Source: Chloroflexota bacterium (lineage in GTDB: Bacteria; Chloroflexota; Anaerolineae; SpSt-313). Taken from it: DNA of 64,000 nucleotides. The notes under the pieces were generated by a model. It was not told where the DNA came from. It worked only from the letters and a program-made list of their open reading frames with translations, and made no database searches. Where the stretch lies: positions 62,001-126,000 of the forward strand of contig JAKPJZ010000119.1 of NCBI GenBank assembly GCA_029553955.1, read 5' to 3'. Positions within the stretch are counted from its first letter, which is position 1. The number at the start of each line of letters is the position of its first letter. Below, one piece after another: positions 18,238 to 26,910 of the stretch. The translations under genes were made by a program, and so were the position numbers.

Positions 18238-19440
18238 CTATTGGCGACTGGCGATGAGGATGGGCTCGGTCTGCGGCGGCCAGAACCACTCGGCGCCGCT
18301 TGCAGTGACCAGGGCCTCTTCCTCCAAGCCGATGTAGCCGTGCTCGGTCCACACGCCGAGCTCGATGGTGAGCAACTGGCCGGGCTCGAGCCGGCCATAG
18401 GCGCGCTCGCCGTAGGAGGGCCAGCGCGGGCAGAGCATGGCCACGCCGCCGTCATGGGCATAGCGGCCCACGTTGTGCCCCAGGGCGTGCAGGTACTCGG
18501 GATAGCCGGCAGCCGTCAGAAAGTCGCGCGCGGCTGCGTCGACGCGCCAGCCCTCGACCCCCGGCCGCAGCGCCGCAAAGCCGGCCTGGATGGCGCCGGC
18601 GACGGCGCGGAAGGGCGCCATGACCGACTCGGGCGGCTCTGTCTCGCCGGGGCGGAGGGCGTACCACACGCGCTGCTGGTCCGAGCAAAAGCCGTTCTGC
18701 TTGACGCCGAAGTCGACGTTCAGCACGTCGCCCGGCTGTAAGGTGACCTCCGGCAGCGGCCCCAGGTGCCCGCGACCGGTGTGTGGGCCGGCGTTCATAT
18801 TGGGGCAGTGGCCGGCGTCCCACGAGGTCTCAATGCCGCGGGCGCGCACCTGGCCCAGGAAGAGCTCGGCCATTTCTGTCTCCGACATGCCGGTGTGCAC
18901 AGCGGCGCTAAAGCGGTCGAGAATCTCGCCCGCGGTACGCGCGGCCTCTTTGAGCAGCGCCAGCTCCTCGGGCAGCTTGCGCTGGCGCAGCAGGCCGATG
19001 AGCGTCTCGGCGGAAGTGAAGCGCTGCGGGTAGGGCGTGCCCGCGAGCATGCGCTGCAGGTTGAGGAACAGGCCATGCGAGAGGCCGTCGGCCGCCACCT
19101 CGCCCAGCGAATAATTCAGGGCGATGTTCTGGGGGTCGAGGCGCTGCAGCAGGGCGGGCAGCGTCTCGTCGGGCACCTTCTCGAAGGGCCTGACCTCGGT
19201 GAACAGGCCGCTGGCCTCAAAGGTGGGCGCGTCGTGCACCACGCCGGTGGCGATGCGCCGGCCATCGGCGGTAATCACAAAGGCCGCCGGCCAGATGGCC
19301 GCGAAATCCCAGAGCAGCTCGGTCACCGGGTCGGGGTTCAGCGCCGTCTCGCGCACGTAGATGAGCCAGGCATCGATGCCCAGCTCGCCGAGGATGCGGC
19401 CGGCCTGTTCGAGCTTTTGCCGGTAGAGTGTGTGTGTCAA
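18238..19440 (-). CDS. M24 family metallopeptidase (Xaa-Pro peptidase-like), copy b
   Basis: A 400-residue paralogue of the enzyme at 12813-14006; the metal ligands are kept in NVDFGVKQNGFCSDQQRVW, LHALGHNVGRY, TIELGVW and LEEEALVT. A TTG start at 19440 is favoured: AGGAGG lies five bases upstream and the resulting N-terminus (THTLYRQKLEQAG) aligns with NIYQEKVRQAN of copy a. It is likely the first gene of the peptide operon. Two M24 copies bracketing one transporter suggests that proline-type dipeptides are an important substrate. Confidence 0.85.
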   Translation of the reverse strand: MTHTLYRQKLEQAGRILGELGIDAWLIYVRETALNPDPVTELLWDFAAIWPAAFVITADGRRIATGVVHDAPTFEASGLFTEVRPFEKVPDETLPALLQRLDPQNIALNYSLGEVAADGLSHGLFLNLQRMLAGTPYPQRFTSAETLIGLLRQRKLPEELALLKEAARTAGEILDRFSAAVHTGMSETEMAELFLGQVRARGIETSWDAGHCPNMNAGPHTGRGHLGPLPEVTLQPGDVLNVDFGVKQNGFCSDQQRVWYALRPGETEPPESVMAPFRAVAGAIQAGFAALRPGVEGWRVDAAARDFLTAAGYPEYLHALGHNVGRYAHDGGVAMLCPRWPSYGERAYGRLEPGQLLTIELGVWTEHGYIGLEEEALVTASGAEWFWPPQTEPILIASRQ

Positions 19441-19470
19441 AAGAACCTCCTGTGAGGCTGCAGCGCCCAC

Positions 19471-19620
19471 GCCTGTCGTCGGCCACGCTCTAGGCGCGGC
19501 CGGGCATTCAGCTTCGCCACCGCCCGGCCCTGGCCCTGGTGGGGTTTTGGTGGGCTGTCTGGCGTCGCCGGGCCGCCCCGCGGGGCGGCCCGGCGACGCC
19601 AGACAGCCCACCAAAACCCC
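19471..19620 (-). repeat. Palindrome-cored repeat element, copy D (perfect 80-bp core)
   Basis: The core 19541-19620 is a perfect 80-bp palindrome (GGGGTTTTGGTGGGCTG outer arm, CCGCGG dyad). The right module (GGGCCGGGCGGTGGCG, GCCCGGCC) lies at 19471-19540 in reverse orientation. The core ends one base before the amidohydrolase stop at 19622, and no left module is present. Confidence 0.8.
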
Positions 19621-19621
19621 C

Positions 19622-20788
19622 TCAAGAAGAGAGCAGGCGACAGGCCGCCTCGGCGAGCACGGCGGCGCCCTGGTACAGCACCGAGTCGTCGAAATCGAAA
19701 TCTGGGCTGTGGTGCCGGCGCTGCTCGCCGTCGCGCTGCACGCCGAACTGGAAGGCCGCGCCCGGCGCCCGCTGCAGCATCCAGGCGAAATCTTCGGCGC
19801 CCATGCCCGCCTCCTGCGGCATCACAGCGGAGGAGCCCAGCAGGCCGCCGGCCGCGGCAGCAACAGCCTCGGCGATGGCCGGGTCGTTGTAAGTCGCGGG
19901 CACGCCCTCGCGCAGCGCCAGCGCGTAATCGCCGCCCAGCGCCCGCGCCAGGGCCAGCGCCCGCTCGAGCTCGCCGTGCAGCAGGCGGCGGGTTTCGTCG
20001 TCAAAGCTGCGCAGCGTGCCCCTGAGCCGCACCTCGGCGGGGATGATGTTGCCCGCCTCGCCGCCGTGGACGGCGCCGATAGAGACGACGGCCGGGCGCA
20101 ACGGGTCGACCCGGCGCGCCACGATGGCGTAGATGGCGGGGATCACCTGGGCCAGCAGGCCGAAAGGGTCGAGGCCAAGCTGCGGATAGGCGCCATGGCA
20201 GCCCTGGCCCGTGAGCACGGCCTCCCAGGAATCGGCCGCGGCCATGATGTGGCCCCCCGATACGGCCACGCGGCCCGCCGGCAGGGTGCTCGCCACGTGC
20301 ATGGTCAGCACCGCATCCACGCCGTCGAGCGCCCCATCGTCGATCATGCGCTGCGCGCCGCTCTTGCCCTCGGCGTCGGCGCCCTCCTCGCAAGGTTGGA
20401 AGAGAAAGCGCACCTCGCCCGCGGGGCGTTCGGCCAGGCGCGCCAGGATGCCGGCGGCGCCCAGGGCCATGGCCGTGTTGCCGTCGTGACCGCAGGCGTG
20501 CATCACGCCCGGCACCTGCGAGGCATAGGGCACGGCGTTGACCTCTTGCAGGGGCAGCGCATCCATATCAGCGCGAATGGCCACGCACGGCCGGCCTGTG
20601 CCCAGCCGACCGACCACCCCCGTGCGGCCCACGCCGCGGCGCACCTCCAGCCCCTCGCGCTGCAACAACTCGGCTACAAGGGCGGATGTACGCTCCTCAT
20701 AAAAGCCCAGCTCGGGGCGCATGTGGATCTGCCGGCGCCAGGCCACGATCTCGCCCCGCAGGGCCTCCGCCAACTCGAGCGTGCTCAG
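19622..20788 (-). CDS. M20 family amidohydrolase (hippurate/aminoacylase-like)
   Basis: About 388 residues of an M20D amidohydrolase that would release amino acids from N-acyl or amide conjugates. The metal and catalytic motifs are VAIRADMDALPL, HACGHDGNTAMALG, FQPCEEGADA and HHSPDFDFDD. The start is unclear: the strong GGAGG at about 20796 points to a CTG at 20788, while a TTG lies at 20773 and a GTG at 20821. An intrinsic-terminator-like hairpin lies directly upstream of the ribosome site. It is close to the peptide operon and could be its leader gene. Confidence 0.82.
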   Translation of the reverse strand: MSTLELAEALRGEIVAWRRQIHMRPELGFYEERTSALVAELLQREGLEVRRGVGRTGVVGRLGTGRPCVAIRADMDALPLQEVNAVPYASQVPGVMHACGHDGNTAMALGAAGILARLAERPAGEVRFLFQPCEEGADAEGKSGAQRMIDDGALDGVDAVLTMHVASTLPAGRVAVSGGHIMAAADSWEAVLTGQGCHGAYPQLGLDPFGLLAQVIPAIYAIVARRVDPLRPAVVSIGAVHGGEAGNIIPAEVRLRGTLRSFDDETRRLLHGELERALALARALGGDYALALREGVPATYNDPAIAEAVAAAAGGLLGSSAVMPQEAGMGAEDFAWMLQRAPGAAFQFGVQRDGEQRRHHSPDFDFDDSVLYQGAAVLAEAACRLLSS

Positions 20789-20808
20789 GGTGGACCTCCA
20801 TTCCTCGT

Positions 20809-20848
20809 GAAAAACAAACACTCCGCTTTCACGGTGAAAGCGGAGTGT
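20809..20848 (-). terminator. Intrinsic terminator or attenuator in amidohydrolase leader
   Basis: On the minus strand a 15-bp stem (ACACTCCGCTTTCAC with its complement, almost no loop) is followed by TTTGTTTTT and then the GGAGG of the amidohydrolase. There is no gene upstream on this strand before the divergent xseA, so a terminator here would act on the gene's own leader. The 324-base gap 20789-21112 holds nothing else recognisable besides the xseA promoter. Confidence 0.7.
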
Positions 20849-21077
20849 GCGCTCGGCCAAGGGATATGCCAACGGACCGTCGCTTGACGGCCCCGCAGGC
20901 AGGCAGCACACACGGACTCGAGCCGCTCCTCTGCGGGAACCACAAGCGCGTGGTCAATCTTCCCGGCGACGTGCCGGGCATGCTGAACCAACAGGTCCAT
21001 CAGTATTCCCGTTAGGATACCACAAGAGCGGGAGATTGTCAAAATCGAAACAATCGAGCAGCACGACGGGCTGCGAT

Positions 21078-21106
21078 TTCCCGCGACGCTGCTTCGATGC
21101 TATAAT
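21078..21106 (+). promoter_or_regulatory. Extended -10 promoter of xseA (probably leaderless)
   Basis: TGCTATAAT (TATAAT 21101-21106) has an extended TG and a weak TTCCCG -35 at 21078 with a 17-base spacer. The ATG at 21113 is seven bases after the -10, so transcription should begin at or next to the start codon. Confidence 0.7.
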
Positions 21107-21112
21107 CGCAAC

Positions 21113-22327
21113 ATGCACATCTACCGCGTCGGGCAGATCACCGGCTACATCAAGACCCTGCTCGAGGCCGACGACCGGCTGCAGGATCTGTGGCTGGAGG
21201 GCGAGGTCTCGAACTGGCGCGCCTACCCCTCGGGCCACATCTATTTCACCCTGAAGGATGCCGAGGCGGCCGTCAGCTGCGTCATCTGGCGCGCCTATGC
21301 CGCGGGCCTGCAGTTCAAGCCGGCCGACGGCGATGGCGTGGTAGCGCACGGCTACGTCTCGGTGTACGAGGCGCGCGGGGCCTACCAGTTCTACGTCGAC
21401 GACCTGCAGAAGGCCGGGGCGGGCCTGTGGGCGCTCGAGTTTGAGCGGCTGAAGCAAAAGCTCGACGCCGAGGGCCTCTTCGACCCGGCACGCAAGCGGC
21501 CGCTGCCGCGCTTCCCGCGCCGGCTCGGGGTGGTCACCTCGGCGGCCGGCGCGGCCTGGCGCGATATCTGTCGCGTGCTCTCGCGGCGTTACCCCCTTGT
21601 GGAGGTGCTGCTCGCGCCAAGCGCCGTGCAGGGCGACGATGCGCCGCCACAGATTGTGGCCGCGCTCGAGCGGCTGGCGCGCCACGGCGAGATCGACGCC
21701 ATCATTGTGGCGCGCGGCGGCGGCTCGGCCGAGGACCTGTGGGCCTTTAACGACGAACGGGTGGCGCGCGCCATTGCGGCTGCGCCGGTGCCGGTGATCA
21801 CCGGGGTGGGCCACGAGATCGACATCACCATCGCCGACCTGGTAGCCGACGTGCGCGCGCCGACCCCCTCGGCGGCAGCTGAGGTGGCCGTGCCCGACGG
21901 GGCAGAGCTGCGCGAGGCGCTGGCCCAGGCAGCAGCGACGCTGGAGGCGGGCGTGCACGGCGCGCTCGATCGGGCGCGGCTGAACCTCGGGCGCGAGCTG
22001 GGGACGTTGCGGCGCGTCTCGCCCCAGGGCATTGTGCGCCGCGAGCGCCAACGGCTCGACGACAAGATGCAGGCAATCGCGGTGGCGCTCGGCAACGACC
22101 TGGCGCTGCGCCGTGCCCGTCTCGAGGGCTTGCAGGGGCAACTCGCCCCCCTGAGCCCCCAGGCGACGCTCGAGCGGGGCTATGCCATCGTGCGCGAGCA
22201 GCAGGGCCGGCGCGTCGTGCGCTCGGTGCGCCAGGCGCCCGCGGGCCGGCCGCTCTCTATCCGCGTGGCCGACGGCGAGTTTCCGGCGCGGGCCGAGGAA
22301 GGGCCGCGTGGGCCACATGTGACGTGA
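21113..22327 (+). CDS. xseA: Exodeoxyribonuclease VII large subunit
   Basis: A 404-residue XseA. It has the N-terminal OB fold (LWLEGEVSNWRAYPSGHIYF, about residues 25-45), the catalytic-domain signatures RRLGVVTSAAGAAWRDI and VARGGGSAEDLWAFNDE, GVGHEIDITIADLVADVRAPTPSAAAE, and the C-terminal coiled coil and tail. With XseB it degrades single-stranded DNA from both ends into oligonucleotides. Length is normal. The ATG is only seven bases from a good -10 box, which implies a leaderless mRNA. xseB follows after a 154-base gap holding an inverted repeat. Confidence 0.95.
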   Translation: MHIYRVGQITGYIKTLLEADDRLQDLWLEGEVSNWRAYPSGHIYFTLKDAEAAVSCVIWRAYAAGLQFKPADGDGVVAHGYVSVYEARGAYQFYVDDLQKAGAGLWALEFERLKQKLDAEGLFDPARKRPLPRFPRRLGVVTSAAGAAWRDICRVLSRRYPLVEVLLAPSAVQGDDAPPQIVAALERLARHGEIDAIIVARGGGSAEDLWAFNDERVARAIAAAPVPVITGVGHEIDITIADLVADVRAPTPSAAAEVAVPDGAELREALAQAAATLEAGVHGALDRARLNLGRELGTLRRVSPQGIVRRERQRLDDKMQAIAVALGNDLALRRARLEGLQGQLAPLSPQATLERGYAIVREQQGRRVVRSVRQAPAGRPLSIRVADGEFPARAEEGPRGPHVT

Positions 22328-22335
22328 AGAGGGGC

Positions 22336-22459
22336 GATCTGGCCACAGATGAACCCCGATGAACACGGATATGTCTATGGGTGATCGCGCAACCGATGTT
22401 CAGTTGGCCTCGTTGCGCCATATCATCGGTGTTCATCTGTGTTGATCGGTGGCCAGATC
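22336..22459. repeat. Inverted repeat of the CACAGATGAAC type between xseA and xseB
   Basis: GATCTGGCCAC and GTGGCCAGATC form the outer arms of a 124-bp imperfect hairpin. Inner arms contain ACAGATGAAC/GATGAACACGGAT and the complementary GTGTTCATCTGTGTTGATC. Confidence 0.75.
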
Positions 22460-22481
22460 CCTTGACGGAAGGAGTCCACTG

Positions 22482-22703
22482 ATGGCCGACGAAGAACTGA
22501 CCTTCGAGGCCGGCTACGCCGAGCTGGAGGAGTTGGTGGCGCGCCTGCAGGAGGGCGGCCTGTCGCTGGAAGAGTCGTTGGCGCTCTTTGAGCGCGGCAT
22601 GCTGCTTGGGCGGCAGTGCAGCGCGCAGCTCGAGCAGGCCGAGTTGCGGGTACGCCAGTTGCTGGCCGATGGCCGCAGCGAAGACGCCGCGACGCCACTG
22701 TGA
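22482..22703 (+). CDS. xseB: Exodeoxyribonuclease VII small subunit
   Basis: A 73-residue XseB. The family core is clear: FEAGYAELEELVARLQEGGL, then SLEESLALFERGMLL. It forms helical-hairpin dimers that decorate the XseA coiled coil. The ATG at 22482 follows GGAAGGAG. It is separated from xseA by an inverted repeat and followed by a 31-bp perfect hairpin. Confidence 0.93.
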   Translation: MADEELTFEAGYAELEELVARLQEGGLSLEESLALFERGMLLGRQCSAQLEQAELRVRQLLADGRSEDAATPL

Positions 22704-22713
22704 GTATGCAGAT

Positions 22714-22785
22714 TGTCATGGCGAGCACCGCGAAGCAATCTCCACGTCACGCGTTGGAGATTGCTTCGCGGTGCTCGCCATGACA
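22714..22785. terminator. Perfect 31-bp stem hairpin, GTCATGGCGAG family
   Basis: Bases 22714-22744 pair exactly with 22755-22785 around a 10-base loop; ends TGTCATGGCGAGCACCGCG. The sequence belongs to the GTCATTGCGAG..GAAGCAATCTC repeat type. It lies 10 bases 3' of xseB. Confidence 0.8.
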
Positions 22786-22813
22786 GCCTGGGCAAGCATT
22801 GCTGTGAGGTGTG

Positions 22814-23530
22814 ATGCGTAAGCTGTTGAGCCGACTGTGGCCCACCTGGCCGGGGCTGGCCCTGCCGGGCTTCTGGGTTGCCTACACGCTGTATGCCCTG
22901 GTCGAAGGCCGCCTGGGCTCATGGCCGGCGGTGCTCGTGGCGTTGTGGCCGGCGCTGCTGCTCTATGCCGGAGCCTGCCTGCTCGCGCAGTGGGGCCGGC
23001 GCGGTGCGGCGCCACGGTTGGGCACGCTGCTCGCCGTAGGCGTGGCCCTGGCCGCGGCCGATCTCGCCGTCAAGGCCTGGATTGAGGCCACGCTGCCCTA
23101 CCGCGTGCCACAGCCGCTGCTGCCCGGCCTGCTCGCTATCGATCGCACCTACAACATCTATGGCACGATGCTGGCCATCCCAGGCATCAAGCCCTTCATC
23201 CTCGTGCTGGCGCTGGCCATGGTGCCCATCTCCATCATCAGCTACCGCTACTACCTGGCCCACGAGGCGCCGGTCGTCTGGGCGCACGCCGCCTTTGTCG
23301 GCATGCTGGCGGGGGCGCTGGGCAAGGCCGGCGACCTGCTGTGGCGCGGCCTGATCGTCGACTATTTGCACATCCCCGGCCTGCCGATCGCCGACCTGGC
23401 CGATATCTATCTGATCTGGATCGGCGGCGGCTGTGTCCTGGCCGCCTCGTTCTGCTACCCCGATACCTGGCCCAATCCCCGACGCTGGCTCGAACGCCGG
23501 CGCCACGGCCCCGAGCACGAAGGCGACTGA
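22814..23530 (+). CDS. Signal peptidase II (LspA)-like membrane protein
   Basis: A 238-residue protein with about six to seven hydrophobic helices. The second half follows the LspA pattern: ADLAVKAWIE, YNIYG, GALGKAGDL, then the two Asp regions LIVDYLHIPG and IADLADIYLIWIGG that match the catalytic VVDF and FNLAD Asp pair. It departs from classic LspA (about 160 residues) in having extra N-terminal helices and in losing the GNxxDR signature (GKAGDL instead). It may be a divergent prolipoprotein peptidase or a non-canonical relative. The ATG at 22814 has GAGGT just upstream. The gap 23531-23722 shows nothing recognisable. Confidence 0.65.
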   Translation: MRKLLSRLWPTWPGLALPGFWVAYTLYALVEGRLGSWPAVLVALWPALLLYAGACLLAQWGRRGAAPRLGTLLAVGVALAAADLAVKAWIEATLPYRVPQPLLPGLLAIDRTYNIYGTMLAIPGIKPFILVLALAMVPISIISYRYYLAHEAPVVWAHAAFVGMLAGALGKAGDLLWRGLIVDYLHIPGLPIADLADIYLIWIGGGCVLAASFCYPDTWPNPRRWLERRRHGPEHEGD

Positions 23531-23722
23531 GGCTGATCGCGTGGCCCACAGCCGATCTGACCTCTCTAGAGCTGAGCATCCAACGGACCAGTAGGCAACC
23601 GACTGCTGCTACACAGAGTATCCCCATGTCCAGCCTTGCCATCGGGCCTGCGTGTGGCCCGACTGCTCTGGAGAATGGCCGCTTCCTGGTTCGGCTATCG
23701 ACTCAGGACTCGTGGAGATGGT

Positions 23723-24544
23723 TCACAGCCACTGCCTCATGTACTCGGCTGCCAACCCCGCGGCCGTGTGCGGATCCGGCAGCGCCCTCGCCTCCACCGA
23801 AAGATAGCCTTCGTAGTCAATCTCTCGCAACGTAGCAATGATGCTAGCGAAGTCCAAGTGTCCCAGGCCAGGCGGCAGGCGATTGCTATCGGCGATGTGC
23901 AGGTGCCACAGGATCTGGCGCGCCTCGCGCAGGGCGCCTTCGATAGAGGCATCCTCAATGTTCATGTGGAACAAGTCTAGCATGAGCCCGAAGTTGGGCT
24001 TCGCAACCTGAGAGGCAACCTCTAGCCCCTCGCGAGTGGTGTTGACGAAGTCGAGCTCGTATCGGTTGCAGGGTTCGAGCGTGATGCGCACACCGTAAGG
24101 TGCCGCGTAATCGCACAGGGCTTGCACCGCGTCGACAATGCGAGTCCTGGCAGTTGCTCTGGCGTTGGGTGGGAACCAGTCGAGGCGTCCGCGTACCCGG
24201 CCGATGTTGATCATGGTCCTGTTGCCCAACAGACTTGCGAGTTGCACGATGTCGTGCAAGCGCTGTTCGGCCGCCCTGCAGACTGCGCCGTCGGGGTGCA
24301 CCAGGGCCAGCCCATCCGTCCCAAATAGCTCGCCGGTAGCGATTTGAGGCACCTCCAACTCGTGCCGTCGCAGGGCAGCTTTGATCCCGCTCGGGTTCAA
24401 TTCGGAGGCGTCGCGAACCATGAGTTCCACGCCCGCATAACCCAACCGCCTAGCCATGGCCAGTTTCTCCTCAAAAGAGCCATTGAGGAGAGCCATCGGC
24501 ACCTCGGCGATATCGGGCGTCGCCACAAGGCAGGCTAGTCTCAT
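23723..24544 (-). CDS. Sugar phosphate isomerase/epimerase-like TIM barrel
   Basis: A 273-residue xylose-isomerase-like TIM barrel (AP endonuclease 2 family). Probable metal and substrate residues are Glu in LEPCNRYE, Asp/His in LMLDLFHMNIED, His in LWHLHIADSNR and GLGHLDF, and Glu in LSVEARALP. Family members isomerise or epimerise keto-sugars. It is the last gene of the lower-GC minus-strand island, 106 bases 3' of the DppC-type permease. That context suggests the sugar part of an imported conjugate is its substrate; this is inference. Confidence 0.8.
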   Translation of the reverse strand: MRLACLVATPDIAEVPMALLNGSFEEKLAMARRLGYAGVELMVRDASELNPSGIKAALRRHELEVPQIATGELFGTDGLALVHPDGAVCRAAEQRLHDIVQLASLLGNRTMINIGRVRGRLDWFPPNARATARTRIVDAVQALCDYAAPYGVRITLEPCNRYELDFVNTTREGLEVASQVAKPNFGLMLDLFHMNIEDASIEGALREARQILWHLHIADSNRLPPGLGHLDFASIIATLREIDYEGYLSVEARALPDPHTAAGLAAEYMRQWL

Positions 24545-24650
24545 CTTGGCAGTTGCCCTCCCATCTTATGGTCATTCCACGGATGGGTCAGGAACCGCCT
24601 GTGTCTGCCTGGCCTGACCCTGATGGCATCAACACATCGACATCCGCCAC

Positions 24651-25493
24651 TCAATTGCGACTGCCCCGAGCAAGCATTTCATTGAGTCCATCGCCGAAAT
24701 AGCGCACCCCCAGCAGGAGAGAGGTGATCGCCAACCCAGGGAAGACCGATAGCCACCAACTCGATCGTGTATACTGGGCTTTGTGCAACAATTGGCCCCA
24801 ACTAGGGTGATTTGGATCACCCAAGCCGACGAAGCCCAGCCCTGCCTCTACCAGGATTGCCAAGCCCATCTGCAGTGTCGCGCTGGTCACTACCGGAGTC
24901 ACTGCATTCGGCAAGATATGCCGCACGAGGATGCGCCATTGTCCTGCGCCACAGGCAATCGCCGCCTGGACATATTCTTGCTGCTTGACTCTGAGAACCT
25001 CACCTCGCATGATGCGGGCATTGGTCGGCCACAGAGTCAGTGTGACGATGATTACCGCAACCATGGTGCTGTTGCCGAAAAGCGCGGCCCCGATAATTGC
25101 CACCAGGACTACCGGCATCATGAGGAATATCTCAGTGAATCGGGAGATGAGATCATCTACGAGCCCCCCGAAGTAGCCCGGGACTGCGCCCAACACGGCA
25201 CCTACCGCTGAAGACAGGATCGCTACGCCGAAGCCAAAGATCAACGACACACGCGCGCCATAGATGACCAGTGTGAGGACATCACGCCCGAACTGGTCAG
25301 TGCCCAGCAGGTTTGTGCTCGAGGGCGGCTCAAGCCTCGGGAAGCTCATATCATACGGATCGCTCGGGCACACTGCGGGGGCCAACGCCGCCAGCGCCAT
25401 CCAGAGGACGATGAGGGTCAGCCCAAACGCCATGGCCCTACGGCGGATCAGGTGCTTCCAGAGCACGCTTCGCAGGCTGCAAGTCGTCTGCAC
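24651..25493 (-). CDS. Dipeptide-type ABC permease DppC, second system
   Basis: A 280-residue, six-helix permease: NLLGTDQFGRDVLTLVIYGAR, YFGGLVDDLISRFTEIFL, and the EAA loop EYVQAAIACGAGQWRILVRHI (about residue 180). The GTG at 25493 is preferred because AGGAAAGG lies eight bases upstream; an upstream in-frame ATG at 25538 lacks a ribosome site. It follows the DppB-type gene after a 263-base gap that contains a possible PTS EIIB remnant. As in the first system no ATPase gene is nearby. Confidence 0.88.
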   Translation of the reverse strand: MQTTCSLRSVLWKHLIRRRAMAFGLTLIVLWMALAALAPAVCPSDPYDMSFPRLEPPSSTNLLGTDQFGRDVLTLVIYGARVSLIFGFGVAILSSAVGAVLGAVPGYFGGLVDDLISRFTEIFLMMPVVLVAIIGAALFGNSTMVAVIIVTLTLWPTNARIMRGEVLRVKQQEYVQAAIACGAGQWRILVRHILPNAVTPVVTSATLQMGLAILVEAGLGFVGLGDPNHPSWGQLLHKAQYTRSSWWLSVFPGLAITSLLLGVRYFGDGLNEMLARGSRN

Positions 25494-25727
25494 TAGTCTA
25501 GCCTTTCCTGGTCGCGGTCGCCGGTCATGGGGCGCCATGCGCTAGGTTCTGTTTCAAGGTCTCTTACCGCGGCCTACCGCCGCGCCCGGCCCGCTCAGAA
25601 TGCGGATGCTGGCCTTACCAATACGACTGACTGGGCAGCCCAAGGGCGCTGACAGATGGCCGTCCAACACACATGTTGGGTTTCTACAAACACAACCTGT
25701 CGCGATCGAGGCAGGAGGTGGCGGAAG

Positions 25728-25799
25728 ATGCATCTCATCACCGTGTGCGCAAGCGGCATTACGAGCGCCCTGCCACTGCATCATCCGCTTCGGATATAG
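25728..25799 (+). pseudogene. Possible N-terminal remnant of a PTS EIIB gene
   Basis: A 23-codon frame on the opposite strand to its neighbours, with AGGAGG ten bases upstream, begins MHLITVCASGITSALPL. This resembles the phosphocysteine loop region at the N-terminus of sugar-specific PTS EIIB proteins (KIxxVCxxGxxTS). The frame then stops. It may be coincidence. If real it is a relic of an earlier sugar-uptake gene. Confidence 0.25.
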
Positions 25800-25801
25800 C
25801 C

Positions 25802-26764
25802 TCAGCAATAGACCACCCGAGGATCGAGAGCCGCATAGGCCAGATCGGTGACAAGGTTCATAACCAGTACCGCGATCGACACCACGATGAACACTCCCAT
25901 CAGGATCGGATAGTCGCGGGTGAAGATGGCTGTGAAGGCCAAGCCTCCCATCCCAGGCCAGCCGAACACAGTCTCTACGAGAATTGCCCCCGCGAAGGAC
26001 TTCCCGATCTGAAGGCCGCCCAACGAAACGGTGGGTAGGAGTGCATTTCGCAAGCCATGCCGGTAGAGAACCTTAGGTTCACCCAACCCCTTGGCGCGAG
26101 CCACCTTTATGTAATCACTGCCCATCACCTCGGCTACACTGGTGCGCATGATCTGAAAGTATGGGGGCCACTCGGCAAGAGCAAGAGTTGCTACGGGTAG
26201 TATCAGATGACGCAGAACATCGAGAAGGTGCTCGAAACCAGTACAGGTCTGTCCGATACTCATCATGCCCGAGGTAGGCAACCATCCGAGGGTCACCGCG
26301 AAAAGGAGAACCAGTATGAGACCCGACCAGAAGACCGGCACTGAGTACAGGGCTGAGCTCACCGCACACAGGAGCAAGTCCGGCCAACTGCCCCTACGGT
26401 AAGCGGCATAGGTGCCCAGGATGGCGCCGGCGACGATTGCTAGAGAGTGCCCGCTGAGTACCAGGATCAGGGTGTTTGGCAGTCGATCACGCACGAGTTG
26501 GGCGACCGGCAACCTCATGGACATAGACTGTCCCAGGTCGCCTTGGACGAGTCGGCTGAGGTAGCGCCACAACTGCACGTGCAGTGGCTGATCGAGGCCG
26601 TACTTGACACGTACTGCCTCGATATAGGTGGGGTTGGCATCCTCCCCGGCCAGAACCATAGCTGGGTCGCCTGGCGCGAGACGGATGAGCAGGAAGCTGA
26701 TAGTAGCCATAATGACTACCATGGGTATGATCTGCAGAAGGCGACGCAGGATATACTTGGTCAT
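25802..26764 (-). CDS. Dipeptide-type ABC permease DppB, second system
   Basis: A 320-residue permease beginning MTKYILRRLLQIIPMVVIM, a normal DppB/OppB N-terminus, with GDLGQSMSMRLPVAQLV and the EAA loop KVARAKGLGEPKVLYRHGL (about residue 230). The ATG at 26764 is chosen by family length although the ribosome site is weak. It lies between the binding-protein gene and DppC, with a large hairpin upstream. Confidence 0.87.
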   Translation of the reverse strand: MTKYILRRLLQIIPMVVIMATISFLLIRLAPGDPAMVLAGEDANPTYIEAVRVKYGLDQPLHVQLWRYLSRLVQGDLGQSMSMRLPVAQLVRDRLPNTLILVLSGHSLAIVAGAILGTYAAYRRGSWPDLLLCAVSSALYSVPVFWSGLILVLLFAVTLGWLPTSGMMSIGQTCTGFEHLLDVLRHLILPVATLALAEWPPYFQIMRTSVAEVMGSDYIKVARAKGLGEPKVLYRHGLRNALLPTVSLGGLQIGKSFAGAILVETVFGWPGMGGLAFTAIFTRDYPILMGVFIVVSIAVLVMNLVTDLAYAALDPRVVYC

Positions 26765-26910
26765 GGCCACATCCCATCGACAAGCGCGAGGTGTACCCAC
26801 GGAAACCAGACAGTCCGCAGTGCCAACGCCGAAGAACAGGGGAATCCTGTCAACTTAGCACAACTCACTAACAAGCAGTTCCTCGTCTCAAACTGACCCA
26901 CACCCTGCTG

